54,331 bases of DNA from an uncultured Cryomorphaceae bacterium (GCA_913031435.1 CAJWFD010000013.1:1-54331), one strand, 5' to 3'. Shown: positions 9,613 to 18,275, counted from the stretch's first letter. Program-made: numbers and translations. Notes: a model not told the origin generated them from the sequence alone.

Positions 9613-9651
9613 AAAAAGTAGCCCGCCGGCAATCCCGGCTTGGGCTACTTT
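9613..9651 (-). terminator. intra-operon hairpin between atpE and atpF (attenuator candidate)
   Basis: On the minus strand the atpE stop is followed by a two-stage hairpin: an outer 10-bp stem (9615-9624 with 9642-9651, AAAGTAGCCC/GGGCTACTTT), an inner 5-bp GC stem (9625-9629 with 9635-9639), then TTTTT. It has the form of an intrinsic terminator yet lies inside the operon. Partial read-through would give more atpE than downstream mRNA, fitting the 10 or more c subunits needed per enzyme. A role as an mRNA-stabilising 3' end is an alternative. Confidence 0.75.
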
Positions 9652-9664
9652 GTAAAGAGAATGA

Positions 9665-9871
9665 TTAGAGACCCAACAACGCTACTACGATACCGAATAA
9701 ACCGGCACCTTCAATTAGTGCTGCTGCGATAATCATTGCCGTTTGAATCTTACCAGAAGCTTCTGGTTGACGAGCGATACCGTCCATTGCAGAACCACCA
9801 ATACGGCCAATTCCCAATCCAACTCCTAATACTGCCAATCCTGCTCCAAGAGCTGCGATACTACCTACCAT
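9665..9871 (-). CDS. atpE: F1Fo ATP synthase c subunit (proteolipid ring)
   Basis: 68-residue hairpin of two membrane helices joined by the polar loop ARQPE (about 33-37). Helix 1 is Gly-rich (GAGLAVLGVGLGIGRIGG) for ring packing. Helix 2 carries the ion-binding carboxylate Glu54 in ALIEGAGLFG. The residues that mark sodium-specific rings (Gln in helix 1, Ser/Thr directly after the Glu) are absent, so proton coupling is inferred. A hairpin with a T-tract directly follows the gene. Confidence 0.96.
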   Translation of the reverse strand: MVGSIAALGAGLAVLGVGLGIGRIGGSAMDGIARQPEASGKIQTAMIIAAALIEGAGLFGIVVALLGL

Positions 9872-9906
9872 TTTACTATATTTTAAATTAAACTAATGGT
9901 TCTCTT

Positions 9907-11094
9907 TTAATGATGGTCATGCTCTTCCACGGCCTGCCCGATGAACAAAGCGGTTAACAGAGCAAAAATGTATGCCTGAAGGAACGCCACCAATACTTTG
10001 ATGATATAAATAAACAAAGTCAATGCCACCGCTGCAGGAGCAATAGCAAGTGACTTAAATATGAATGTTAATGACAGTAATGACAAAATAACGATGTGGC
10101 CCGCGGTCATGTTTGCAAACAAACGAATCATTAATGCAAACGGTTTGGTTAACACACCCACAAGCTCGATCGGGGCAAGCATAAGGCGCACCCATACCGG
10201 AACACCTGGCATCCAAAAAATATGAATCCAATATTCTTTCTTAGCGTTAACGTTAACTATAATGAGTGTTAGCGCGGCTAATGACATGGTGAAAGCAATA
10301 TTCCCCGTAAGGTTAGCGCCTCCCGGGAAAAGTCCAAGGATATTGTTAATCCATATAAAGAAGAACAGGGTCAATAAATACGGTGTAAATCGCATATAAT
10401 TCTTCTTGCCAATATTTTGAAGGGCGATATCGTCTCTTACGAAAACCACCAATGGCTCTATAAAACTTGCCCTTCCTCGCGGAACGCCGTTTTCATATTT
10501 ACGACTTATGCCCATAAACAAAGCGAGCATAACAACTACACCTAAAAACAAGTTGACCACGTTTTTGGTCAAGCTAATGTCAATCGTTGGTTTTGCGTTG
10601 GTGACTTTATGATCCTCTCCATGCTCAGCCCAGGCTTCGTGATTTTTCTTCTCTGATGCAATGTATATAATGTCGTGAACCTTTATGAAACGATCTCCGT
10701 TAGACGCGGTGTAAACCACTTCTCCGTTGTCATTGTGATGAAACACCGAGCTAGAAAACGCGCTGAATCCGTTTTTTGTATAAACAATAACCGGGAGCGC
10801 TAAAGAATACGGTTGCCCATCAATGTCAAAGAAGTGCCACTCATGAGAATCAGAGATGTGATGCATGATCAACTCTGTAATATTTAGTTCGCTGTCTTCT
10901 TTTGACGTGTGTATCTTTTGAGATTCAACGCTCTCTGTCGTTTGGTTGTGGTCCTCAGAAACGACTTGATGGTCCTCTGCGGTGGTCGATTGGTCAACAG
11001 TTGCCGTATGAGCATCTTTATCCTGAGCATTCAATTGGAAAGAAGCAAATAGAAGTGCTATTGCCGCGGTATATCGTACTAATGATTTGAACAT
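9907..11094 (-). CDS. atpB: F1Fo ATP synthase a subunit with long N-terminal extension
   Basis: 395 residues from ATG 11092-11094. The frame is open to 11127, but the added 11 residues precede an obvious signal-like sequence (MFKSLVRYTAAIALLFASFQLNAQ), so the inner ATG is preferred. Residues 25-170 form a His/Asp/Glu-rich extracytoplasmic extension not found in the E. coli a subunit. The canonical channel domain follows with five or so helices and the essential Arg324 in MIRLFANMTAGH. It ends in EEHDHH. It heads atpB-E-F-H-A-G behind its own TTTG/TACATTTG promoter (11125-11156). Large N-terminal extensions of AtpB are known in this phylum; their role is unclear. Confidence 0.94.
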   Translation of the reverse strand: MFKSLVRYTAAIALLFASFQLNAQDKDAHTATVDQSTTAEDHQVVSEDHNQTTESVESQKIHTSKEDSELNITELIMHHISDSHEWHFFDIDGQPYSLALPVIVYTKNGFSAFSSSVFHHNDNGEVVYTASNGDRFIKVHDIIYIASEKKNHEAWAEHGEDHKVTNAKPTIDISLTKNVVNLFLGVVVMLALFMGISRKYENGVPRGRASFIEPLVVFVRDDIALQNIGKKNYMRFTPYLLTLFFFIWINNILGLFPGGANLTGNIAFTMSLAALTLIIVNVNAKKEYWIHIFWMPGVPVWVRLMLAPIELVGVLTKPFALMIRLFANMTAGHIVILSLLSLTFIFKSLAIAPAAVALTLFIYIIKVLVAFLQAYIFALLTALFIGQAVEEHDHH

Positions 11095-11124
11095 GTTGGT
11101 CGTTTCTGTGCCGTAAAATCGGTG

Positions 11125-11156
11125 CAAATGTAGTGCGGAATCCGTCCAACGACAAA
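11125..11156 (-). promoter_or_regulatory. Bacteroidota-type promoter for atpB operon
   Basis: On the minus strand, TTTG (11153-11156), a 20-nt spacer, then TACATTTG (11125-11132), matching the primary sigma-factor consensus TTTG/TAnnTTTG known in this phylum. The -7 element ends about 30 nt before the atpB ATG, so atpB-E-F-H-A-G probably has its own start separate from the sprE-bactofilin-atpZ transcript. Confidence 0.6.
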
Positions 11157-11183
11157 CACCCCTAGAATTAAATAGAGGTTTTG

Positions 11184-11540
11184 TTACGTTTTGTTTTTTT
11201 TCAGCTCTTTAATTGTAATTACCGCGTCATAAACAACCGTTAAAACCAAGGGTATTGTTAGGGCAATCGCCGCTCTTTTTGACACATCAAGTGCTGTTCG
11301 ATGCAGCAGTGTAGGAAGAAGGGCTGATAAAAACAGAAAAAATCGGATGGTCGAAAACGCTAAAAACACCAAGCCTTTTTCAACTTCTTTTACCTTTGGT
11401 ATCCTTCCCAAAAGTTTAGTAACTACCAAAAGAAGTAGCGCTACCGCAAAATAGATGCTTGTTATTTTGTCAATTCTAAAAACCCATAGCTGGAAGACAT
11501 AAGCTGTGGTGTAGAGAAGCAAGAACAGGATGTTTTTCAT
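11184..11540 (-). CDS. small four-helix membrane protein upstream of atpB
   Basis: 118 residues with four predicted membrane helices (about 3-20, 27-45, 55-78, 88-107) and a Lys-rich tail (IKELKKNKT). I do not recognise a named family. Its position, between AtpZ and AtpB, is where AtpI-like assembly factors for the c-ring usually sit, so a role as an AtpI-type chaperone is a reasonable inference but not shown by any motif. It overlaps atpZ by four bases (ATGA). Confidence 0.72.
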   Translation of the reverse strand: MKNILFLLLYTTAYVFQLWVFRIDKITSIYFAVALLLLVVTKLLGRIPKVKEVEKGLVFLAFSTIRFFLFLSALLPTLLHRTALDVSKRAAIALTIPLVLTVVYDAVITIKELKKNKT

Positions 11541-11728
11541 TTAATGAAGTCTTTCAGCGCTAAATAAAGACCAACGAAAGTTCCTGCAAGTGTAAATATA
11601 ATAGTGAAAAGAGGCGCGTCTCGATCGGCGTCAAAATACTGGCCCAATAAAACGCCCACAAAGATGGGGGAGGCCATTTGAAAAGCAAGACCAGAGTAAC
11701 GCAAGAATGGGTTAGGCTGTTTGGACAC
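11537..11728 (-). CDS. AtpZ/AtpI family protein
   Basis: 63-residue protein with two membrane helices (about 12-30 and 38-57). The sequence FQMASPIFVGVLLGQYFDA, followed by FTIIFTLAGTFVGLYLALKDF, matches the AtpZ/AtpI family of small membrane proteins encoded just ahead of F1Fo genes, thought to assist ring assembly or carry magnesium. The first 17 bases lie inside the 3' end of the bactofilin gene and the last four overlap the next gene, so expression is coupled. Confidence 0.85.
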   Translation of the reverse strand: MSKQPNPFLRYSGLAFQMASPIFVGVLLGQYFDADRDAPLFTIIFTLAGTFVGLYLALKDFIK

Positions 11729-12110
11729 TTTTCTCTTCTTTTGCTCCTATTTTATGCATTACGGTTCCCATTGTGACGCTCCCGTTAAGCTCTGCGCCTG
11801 GTTCTATAGAAAGTTTTTCCGAGTGAACCTTGCCCTCGACCTTCGCAGACGCGGAAAGCGATAGCATTTGGTGAACCTTTAAAGTTCCGCTCGTGCTGCC
11901 TGCGATAGACGCGTTTTTACATTCAACATCGCCTTCAACACTTCCGTGCTCTCCTATGACTAGTTTTCCGTTGACGGTCATGTTGCCTGTGATTTTACCA
12001 TCAACCCGGATATCTCCGTCTGTTTGAACATCTCCTTGAATGGAGGTGCCAACTAAAATTCTATTTGAAGCCTGGGCTAGTTCTGGGTTTTTTTTAGCTG
12101 CTGAAATCAT
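11712..12110 (-). CDS. bactofilin, polymer-forming cytoskeletal protein
   Basis: 132 residues. The central region (about 20-115) is a run of short beta-strand repeats with the pattern [IV]xGDV..DG.I.V.GKI.GN, typical of the bactofilin right-handed beta-helix. Short unstructured tails lie on either side. Bactofilins polymerise without nucleotide and scaffold envelope proteins, often peptidoglycan hydrolases. An M23 peptidase is encoded nearby, divergently, beyond sprE. The gene overlaps sprE by four bases and atpZ by 17, so all are probably one transcript. Confidence 0.9.
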   Translation of the reverse strand: MISAAKKNPELAQASNRILVGTSIQGDVQTDGDIRVDGKITGNMTVNGKLVIGEHGSVEGDVECKNASIAGSTSGTLKVHQMLSLSASAKVEGKVHSEKLSIEPGAELNGSVTMGTVMHKIGAKEEKSVQTA

Positions 12111-14716
12111 AACTCTTTAAAGTATTGAATATATTCTTTTAGGACCTTATCTCTATACACTTTGCCAAAGTTTGGGTTGTTAATGTAGAAAAGCTCCGTC
12201 GTTCCCTTCGGATAAAATTGGCCTAATGCGGCTCCTTGTTCGTTAAAGGTATTCAAATAAACCAAGGCTTTTGCTTTTGAGCGTAAGCCGCTAATAATAA
12301 CAAGCTGTGTGCTCTTATCGTAAAATATATTTTGAATACGCAGATTGTCAAACTTAAAGTGCTCCTTATTAAAGTCTGCGAGTCCATTTCTAAGTTCATT
12401 GATTTTTGCGTTCTCCGCGGGTAACGCAAGGATGAATTTGTGTGGCGCGTTAGACTGGTCTTCAAAGTCCACTTTTCTTACTTTTTGTTCTCCTGAACCC
12501 TTAGTTTGTTTTCCGTCAACCGTTTTTTCATCAATCAACAACGCTAAAATCTGGGCAGCCCTTGTTGCCTCTTCTGTCCCTGGAAACAATTTAATCACAA
12601 CCCTGAGTTGATCTTGCGTCCCTTTTTCATCTCCTTTTGCACCAAAAATATACGCCTCTAGCAGAGACGCTTTCGAGCTCAAAATGCTGTTTGGATAAGC
12701 TGTTTTAAAGGTTAGTACCGCTGCATTCGCGTTTGTGATTTTTCCAGCACTAAATGCTACAAAAGCATCGTCATAGGCACCTTGTTCCGCCACGGGTATC
12801 GAGAGGTCTTGTTTTTCGCCCCTCAATAATGCTGAAAAAGGGCTGTTTGAAAAATCATTTAGTAGCCTTGTCTTTGCCTCGTGACGCTGCTCCTCACGTG
12901 ATGTTTCTTTGAACAGTAGGTATTGTCCATAAAGCACCTTGGGGGTGGTTTGAGACAAGGAGCTGAACTCCTTCATATAAGACTCCCAGGTTTCTTGCGC
13001 AGCCATTAGGTCATGCAAACCATCTTTATATACAAAGCCTAAGGACGCTTTTGCCTCTCCTTCTCTCGTTAAGCTTTTTTTAAGGTCTCCATCGTTTTTA
13101 AGGGTCCGGGCCATGTAATAACCAACATTGTTGTCATCCGAAGGCAACAATTCTTCTCGGGTGGTAGAGGTGTCTTCTGGATTACTGAGAACTACGTCTC
13201 CTGGTCCAAAACCCTCTACAGGCTTGTCTTTTGTTCTCCAATGGTCTTCCAGGACCCTGTCTCCCCAGGCTCTTTTAAAAGCTGCTAATCCTTTTGAGCG
13301 TACTTGTGGATTATAAAAATACCATTGTCCAGAGCCGGAGCCGGCAGTGAAGCCTGCGTCTGCTAATTGTGCGTTTTTAGCAGCGTTTAATGCTGCTATT
13401 TCAGCCCTTCTGGCGGACTCTTCTTCCTGTTTTTTCTTGTTTTCAATATGTGCCTGAAATTTTTTTCTAAGCTGCTCTTCGCTCATTCCGTACATGGATT
13501 GTAGGCTGTCCTCAAGAACAACAATATCGATCAGCGCAACAAGCTCATTCAACACCGCTTTACGATTCTTTAAGGTGTCCAGCCCTGTATAGTCTGCTGG
13601 AAGAAATGTAATAGCGCTATCATAGTAAGCTTGGGCACTATAAAAGTCTCTAAAGTCAAACTCTATCCCTGCCAAGCGCAAATAGCTTTTTCCTTTTTGT
13701 TTCGGGTTGGATACTGAGCTCTCTATGCTGTTTCGTAAAAGAGCCTCTCCATCAGGATAGTGCTCTAAGTCCAATTCTTTTAATGCCCACACATAAAAGA
13801 TTTGATCCCGGTAAGTGATGTTTTTATCATCTTTCAGCATTTTTGTTAAATCCTTAACAATCACTGCAATGTCTTCCATATAAACATCAAAATTCTCCGC
13901 CCTTTTAATTTGAGCCGAAAAAGTGATGTCGTAGTCGTTAGGATGGAGCTGTAAAACCTTTTTGTAGGCAATAGCGCTTTCGTAGCCCATGCCAAGTTTT
14001 CCGTATAATTGAGCGCTTATGTAGGTCAGTCTTACTTGCTGCTCTTTTGTGGGGGCTGTTAGAGCTGCAGCGGCAACCCATTCTTGTGCTTCCGTCCACT
14101 TCTGCTCTTGCAAGTAGTAGTAGGCATAGGCCTTTTGAGCAGCGTGCATTTGATCTTTTGGCAATTCTTTCGTGTAGACTTCGTCTATAAGTATCTCCGC
14201 CTGATATGCATTGTCCATGCGGATGTGTGTTTGTGCGGCAAGTATTTTTGCCCAGAAAATCTCCTCTTTTGCCTTTTCTATTCCTCCAAATTGATCTACT
14301 AAATAGCTTGTTGCCTCCAGTGTTTGGATGAGCTCGTGTTTGTAGAATCGACTTCGTGCGATAAGTAAATACGCCCTGACAACATAATCATTCTTCTGTT
14401 TTCCACGGAACACCATGCTGTGCTGCTTGATGACTTTAGCGCTTTTTTCTAAAGCGCGGTCCATTTTAGAAAAAAGTGCTGTGGATTGTTTCTCGTCAGG
14501 CCAATAATAAAGTGGTAGTCTTTTCTCAAAGTCAAGTTGCTCTGTCTTTTCGAAGTCTAAAACTGCTTTGTCATACGCTTCTAAGCCGTTGAAATAGGTG
14601 TTGAAGTGTGCGGTAGTTTCATGGTACTTTCTATTGACCCACTTATCCTTGGTAGTGGAGCAGCTGGTAAAAAGAAGGGGCGTCAATAAAATGACAAGAG
14701 CGTACCTTTTTAGCAT
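12107..14716 (-). CDS. sprE: type IX secretion / gliding lipoprotein SprE (PorW)
   Basis: 869-residue lipoprotein. The signal peptide ends at the lipobox LLFTSC (Cys19). The mature N-terminus (WVNRKYHETTAHFNTYFNG) is the family signature of SprE/PorW, a periplasm-facing lipoprotein required for type IX secretion and gliding, which in studied species links the trans-envelope core to the outer-membrane translocon. Tetratricopeptide-like helical repeats fill about 50-400 and 530-760. A charged linker (about 425-465) follows the first block. Length is close to that of known members (about 850-900). No other T9SS gene is in the window, which is normal since they are scattered. Confidence 0.85.
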   Translation of the reverse strand: MLKRYALVILLTPLLFTSCSTTKDKWVNRKYHETTAHFNTYFNGLEAYDKAVLDFEKTEQLDFEKRLPLYYWPDEKQSTALFSKMDRALEKSAKVIKQHSMVFRGKQKNDYVVRAYLLIARSRFYKHELIQTLEATSYLVDQFGGIEKAKEEIFWAKILAAQTHIRMDNAYQAEILIDEVYTKELPKDQMHAAQKAYAYYYLQEQKWTEAQEWVAAAALTAPTKEQQVRLTYISAQLYGKLGMGYESAIAYKKVLQLHPNDYDITFSAQIKRAENFDVYMEDIAVIVKDLTKMLKDDKNITYRDQIFYVWALKELDLEHYPDGEALLRNSIESSVSNPKQKGKSYLRLAGIEFDFRDFYSAQAYYDSAITFLPADYTGLDTLKNRKAVLNELVALIDIVVLEDSLQSMYGMSEEQLRKKFQAHIENKKKQEEESARRAEIAALNAAKNAQLADAGFTAGSGSGQWYFYNPQVRSKGLAAFKRAWGDRVLEDHWRTKDKPVEGFGPGDVVLSNPEDTSTTREELLPSDDNNVGYYMARTLKNDGDLKKSLTREGEAKASLGFVYKDGLHDLMAAQETWESYMKEFSSLSQTTPKVLYGQYLLFKETSREEQRHEAKTRLLNDFSNSPFSALLRGEKQDLSIPVAEQGAYDDAFVAFSAGKITNANAAVLTFKTAYPNSILSSKASLLEAYIFGAKGDEKGTQDQLRVVIKLFPGTEEATRAAQILALLIDEKTVDGKQTKGSGEQKVRKVDFEDQSNAPHKFILALPAENAKINELRNGLADFNKEHFKFDNLRIQNIFYDKSTQLVIISGLRSKAKALVYLNTFNEQGAALGQFYPKGTTELFYINNPNFGKVYRDKVLKEYIQYFKEL

Positions 14717-14789
14717 AGAACTAATAACGTGCTAAAATTATTTTATTTCAGCACGATGAAGAAATTCATAACACGATATTTACACCACG

Positions 14790-15647
14790 ATGAGATCTGA
14801 TAAACAAAAAAGTACTCGTGTTCAACGTTGGCGAAATAAGTTTCGCTTTGTAATACTTAACGACGATACGTTTGAAGAGCTGCTAACACTGAGGTTAAGC
14901 CCTCTCAATATTTTTGTGTTTTCTGTGGTATCTGTTTTTGCCACTATTATGTTGACCACCACATTAATTGCTTTTACCCCTCTAAAAGAGCTCATTCCTG
15001 GCTATGCATCTTCAAAATTAAGGAGAGAAGCCATTGAAATGGCGCTTAAGACAGACAGCTTAGAGCTTGTTTTGGAGCAAAACGAAAACTATATCGACGC
15101 TGTACAGCGCATTTTACAGGGCGAGGTTATTGACAGTGTACTTGTCGACCTATCTTCTCAAGACTCTTCTCAAGACGAAATAGTGTTGTCCGACCCCAGC
15201 ACAAAAGACAGTGTGTTTAGAGAATGGGTAGAAGAAGAAAACGCTTTTACACTAAGTCAAAAAGCACCTAAACTAACCATCCCTCAGCTGATTTCTCCAT
15301 TAGATGGAATAGTGACGAGTTCTTTTGATAGAGCCTCCGGGCATTACGCAGTGGATATCGCTGCAAACAAAAATACCCCTGTAAAATCATGTTATGAAGG
15401 AACTATTGTTTTTGCAGACTGGACCAGTGAAACCGGTCATATTATCATTGTTCAGCACGAAAACAATCTTCTTAGCGCGTACAAGCACAATTCTGCGCTT
15501 CTCAAGGAGGTGGGTGATTTTATACGAAGCGGTGAAGCAATTGCTATTATTGGAAACAGTGGAGAAAACTCTACGGGCCCACACCTACACTTTGAGCTTT
15601 GGTATGAAGGCGCTCCAATTAATCCAGAAGAGTTTTTAAAGCTTTAA
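14790..15647 (+). CDS. M23 family (LytM) peptidoglycan endopeptidase, membrane-anchored
   Basis: 285 residues. A basic cytoplasmic N-terminus is followed by one membrane helix (about 41-63), a short helical stretch (75-110) and a C-terminal LytM domain (about 165-285). The zinc ligands are visible as His185/Asp189 (GHYAVD) and His267 in GPHLHFEL, with the catalytic His265 of the same motif and His233 (YKHNS) nearby, so it should be active. It probably cuts cell-wall cross-links from the periplasmic side. It is divergent from sprE and its stop overlaps the convergent rnhA stop by four bases. Confidence 0.9.
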   Translation: MRSDKQKSTRVQRWRNKFRFVILNDDTFEELLTLRLSPLNIFVFSVVSVFATIMLTTTLIAFTPLKELIPGYASSKLRREAIEMALKTDSLELVLEQNENYIDAVQRILQGEVIDSVLVDLSSQDSSQDEIVLSDPSTKDSVFREWVEEENAFTLSQKAPKLTIPQLISPLDGIVTSSFDRASGHYAVDIAANKNTPVKSCYEGTIVFADWTSETGHIIIVQHENNLLSAYKHNSALLKEVGDFIRSGEAIAIIGNSGENSTGPHLHFELWYEGAPINPEEFLKL

Positions 15648-16102
15648 AGGCTGCTTTCGTATCCCACATCTGCCGGAAGCCTTGGTTTTTTGCTTGCAAG
15701 GACGGCTAGAGCATCACACCTCTCGTTTTGAGGGTGGTTGTTGTGTCCTTTAACCCATTCAAATGCTGGCTTGTGTTTTTCCAGTAAAGGCACCATTTTA
15801 CGCCATAGGTCAGGGTTTTTCTTATCCTTAAACCCTTTTTTTACCCAGGACGCTAACCATCCCTTGTTGACGGAATCGACAACATATTTACTGTCGCTGA
15901 CTACCACCACTTGTAATTGATCACCTTTTAACTCTTGTAGACCAGTGATCGCTGCAAGAAGCTCCATTCTATTGTTTGTTGTTCTTCGAAACCCCCCGCT
16001 GAGCTCCTTTCTATGACCTGCGTTGCTTTCTAAAACAACTCCGTATCCTCCTGGACCAGGGTTACCGCTCGCGGCACCATCTGTGTATATCGTTACCTTC
16101 AC
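15644..16102 (-). CDS. rnhA: ribonuclease HI
   Basis: 152 residues from GTG 16100-16102. The frame is open to 16129, but the inner GTG overlaps the purN stop as GTGA. With this start, the catalytic residues fall at Asp8 (YTDGAASGNPG), Glu47 (NRMELLA), Asp70 (SDSKYVV), His120 and Asp130 (KGHNNHPQNERCD), almost the positions of the E. coli enzyme (10, 48, 70, 124, 134). It removes RNA from RNA-DNA hybrids in replication and repair. Translationally coupled to purN. Confidence 0.94.
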   Translation of the reverse strand: MKVTIYTDGAASGNPGPGGYGVVLESNAGHRKELSGGFRRTTNNRMELLAAITGLQELKGDQLQVVVVSDSKYVVDSVNKGWLASWVKKGFKDKKNPDLWRKMVPLLEKHKPAFEWVKGHNNHPQNERCDALAVLASKKPRLPADVGYESSL

Positions 16103-16671
16103 TTGTCTTGACTCATTTGTTCTAACCACTGCTCCACCGTAGGGGCGTAATTCTTAAGTTCTAGTGCTCTTACTTTCTGTTCAATATACTTAGGATCTTC
16201 TCCCGGCGTTAGCTCCACACTGTATTGAGCTATCGTTTTCCCTTCGTCGTACCTGTCGTTTACCTCATGAATAGTTATCCCGGTAACCTTTTCGTTCTGT
16301 TCGCTTACCGCACGGTGTACGTGCATTCCGTACATCCCTGGACCGCCAAATTTCGGAAGCAATGCGGGGTGGATGTTAAGTATTTTACCTTCAAAAGCGT
16401 TGATCCAGCTCTTGGGTATCATTTTTAAATATCCAGCCAAAAGAATGACGTCTATTTTGTCTTCCAGATAGCTCAAAACCTTAACCTGTTCCTTAGGGTC
16501 TTCAAAAAGCAATACCGGTACGTTTATGTCTTGGAAACGGTCAATTACGCCGGCTTTTGGGTTGTTAGTAACTATTATTTCTACACGTGCCAGCCTACTT
16601 GACTGGAAATGTCTTGTTATTTTTTCCGCATTAGTTCCTGACCCTGAGACTATTATCGCTATTTTTATCAT
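16099..16671 (-). CDS. purN: phosphoribosylglycinamide formyltransferase
   Basis: 190 residues; transfers a formyl group from 10-formyl-THF to GAR in purine synthesis. The N-terminal nucleotide-binding loop VSGSGTN (8-14) is intact. The catalytic trio is Asn99 and His101 (NIHPALLP) plus Asp142 (DRYDEG). Length is standard. It is divergent from acpP across a 102-bp gap holding a TAAATTTG element on its strand. Confidence 0.94.
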   Translation of the reverse strand: MIKIAIIVSGSGTNAEKITRHFQSSRLARVEIIVTNNPKAGVIDRFQDINVPVLLFEDPKEQVKVLSYLEDKIDVILLAGYLKMIPKSWINAFEGKILNIHPALLPKFGGPGMYGMHVHRAVSEQNEKVTGITIHEVNDRYDEGKTIAQYSVELTPGEDPKYIEQKVRALELKNYAPTVEQWLEQMSQDK

Positions 16672-16693
16672 GCTCTTTGATGCCTTGAAAGCA

Positions 16694-16701
16694 CAAATTT
16701 A
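16694..16701 (-). promoter_or_regulatory. candidate -7 element for purN
   Basis: TAAATTTG on the minus strand, an exact TAnnTTTG match, 22 bases before the purN start. No clear -33 TTTG was found at the right distance, so support is partial. Confidence 0.35.
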
Positions 16702-16773
16702 ACTCTAAGCAAAGGCAGTAGAGAATAACTAAACTTTTATTTTCTTTGTTTCGATTATTAAAACAAACTAATC

Positions 16774-17010
16774 ATGTCTGACATTTCAGCAAAAGTAACA
16801 GCAATCATCGTTGACAAATTAGGTGTTGACGAAAACGAAGTAAGCATTGAAGCAAGCTTCACAAACGACCTTGGTGCAGATTCACTGGACACGGTGGAAT
16901 TGATTATGGAGTTCGAAAAAGAATTCGATATCCAGATTCCAGACGATCAAGCGGAGAACATCGGAACAGTAGGTCAGGCGATCTCGTATATCGAAGAAGC
17001 CAAAGCATAA
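16774..17010 (+). CDS. acpP: acyl carrier protein
   Basis: 78-residue acidic protein. Ser37 in [12 protein letters not shown] is the site of 4'-phosphopantetheine attachment. Carries growing acyl chains in type II fatty-acid synthesis. Followed 14 bp later by fabF, its partner condensing enzyme, in the widely conserved acpP-fabF-rnc order. Confidence 0.98.
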   Translation: MSDISAKVTAIIVDKLGVDENEVSIEASFTNDLGADSLDTVELIMEFEKEFDIQIPDDQAENIGTVGQAISYIEEAKA

Positions 17011-17024
17011 GAAAACCTCTTTCT

Positions 17025-18275
17025 ATGAACCTTAAACGTGTAGTTGTTACAGGGCTTGGCGCACTCACTCCGGTGGGTAACTCAGCCTCAGAAACATGGG
17101 AAAACCTGTTAGCTGGCGTCTCGGGCGCTGGGCCTATTACAAGGTTTGATTCCTCATTGTTTAAAACACATTTTGCGTGCGAGGTAAAAGACTTTACTCC
17201 TAACGACTTGTTAGACCGCAAGGATGCACGTCGTATGGATCGGTTTACACAATTCGGAATGGTCGTGGCGGATGAAGCCATTGCCGATTCCGGGTTGGAC
17301 TTTGAAAAAGAAAACGTAGACCGTATTGGTGTTATTTGGGGATCTGGAATTGGCGGAATAGACTCTTTCTATGATCAGGTGAAGGGATATGTAGAAAGCG
17401 GCTTCATCCCAAGGTTCAACCCCTTCCTTATACCAATGATGATTTCAGACATTACCCCTGGACGTATTTCTATGAAACACGGTCTTCGTGGACCTAACTA
17501 TACCACGGTGAGTGCTTGTGCTTCTTCTACAAACGCTCTTATTGACTCGTTCAATCTTATTCGATTAGGAAAAGCAGACGTTATTGTAACCGGTGGTTCT
17601 GAGGCGGCTATCAACCCTGTTGGAATGGGCGGCTTCAACGCTATGAACGCTCTTTCTACTAGAAACGATGATCCCAAAACAGCCTCGCGGCCGTTTGATG
17701 CAGATCGAGATGGTTTTGTCATGGGTGAGGGCGGCGCTGGTATTGTTTTAGAAGAATACGAGCATGCCAAAGCGCGCGGTGCTAAGATTTATGCAGAAAT
17801 GGCGGGGGGAGGCTTAAGTGCCGATGCGCATCATTTGACCGCGCCACACCCGGACGGACTGGGCGCTAAAAACGTAATGTTATTCGCCCTTGAAGACGCC
17901 AACATGACCCCAGAGGATATTGATTATATCAATGTTCACGGAACATCGACTCCGCTAGGAGACATTGCTGAAACCAAGGCGATTAAACAGGTTTTTGGAG
18001 AACACGCGTACAACATTAATATCTCTTCAACCAAGAGCATGACCGGCCATTTATTAGGAGCAGCCGGTGCCATTGAGGCTATGGCGGTTATCATGTCTAT
18101 TTACACAGATACTATTCCGCCTACCATCAACCATTTCACGGATGATGAAAATCTAGATTCTAAACTTAACTTAACTTTCCATTCGGCCCAGGGGAGAGAA
18201 GTACGAGCAGCATTAAGTAACACCTTTGGATTTGGTGGACATAATGCCTCTGTACTTTTCAAGAAGGCTGAATAA
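17025..18275 (+). CDS. fabF: beta-ketoacyl-ACP synthase II
   Basis: 416 residues, the chain-elongating condensing enzyme of fatty-acid synthesis. The nucleophile Cys165 lies in VSACASSTNAL. The two catalytic histidines are in NVHGTSTPLGD (about 305) and SMTGHLLGAAGA (about 341), giving the Cys-His-His triad. The glycine-rich C-terminal GFGGHN is complete. The stop overlaps the rnc start (TAATG), indicating coupled translation. Confidence 0.97.
   Translation: MNLKRVVVTGLGALTPVGNSASETWENLLAGVSGAGPITRFDSSLFKTHFACEVKDFTPNDLLDRKDARRMDRFTQFGMVVADEAIADSGLDFEKENVDRIGVIWGSGIGGIDSFYDQVKGYVESGFIPRFNPFLIPMMISDITPGRISMKHGLRGPNYTTVSACASSTNALIDSFNLIRLGKADVIVTGGSEAAINPVGMGGFNAMNALSTRNDDPKTASRPFDADRDGFVMGEGGAGIVLEEYEHAKARGAKIYAEMAGGGLSADAHHLTAPHPDGLGAKNVMLFALEDANMTPEDIDYINVHGTSTPLGDIAETKAIKQVFGEHAYNINISSTKSMTGHLLGAAGAIEAMAVIMSIYTDTIPPTINHFTDDENLDSKLNLTFHSAQGREVRAALSNTFGFGGHNASVLFKKAE

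Noticed and set aside
11095-11127. Longer AtpB start (adding MHRFYGTETTN)
   Set aside because: It precedes a clean signal peptide and would place the TACATTTG promoter element at the start codon, leaving no leader.
15644-16129. RNase HI beginning at GTG 16129
   Set aside because: The inner GTG at 16102 overlaps the purN stop (GTGA) and gives catalytic residue numbers matching E. coli RNase HI.
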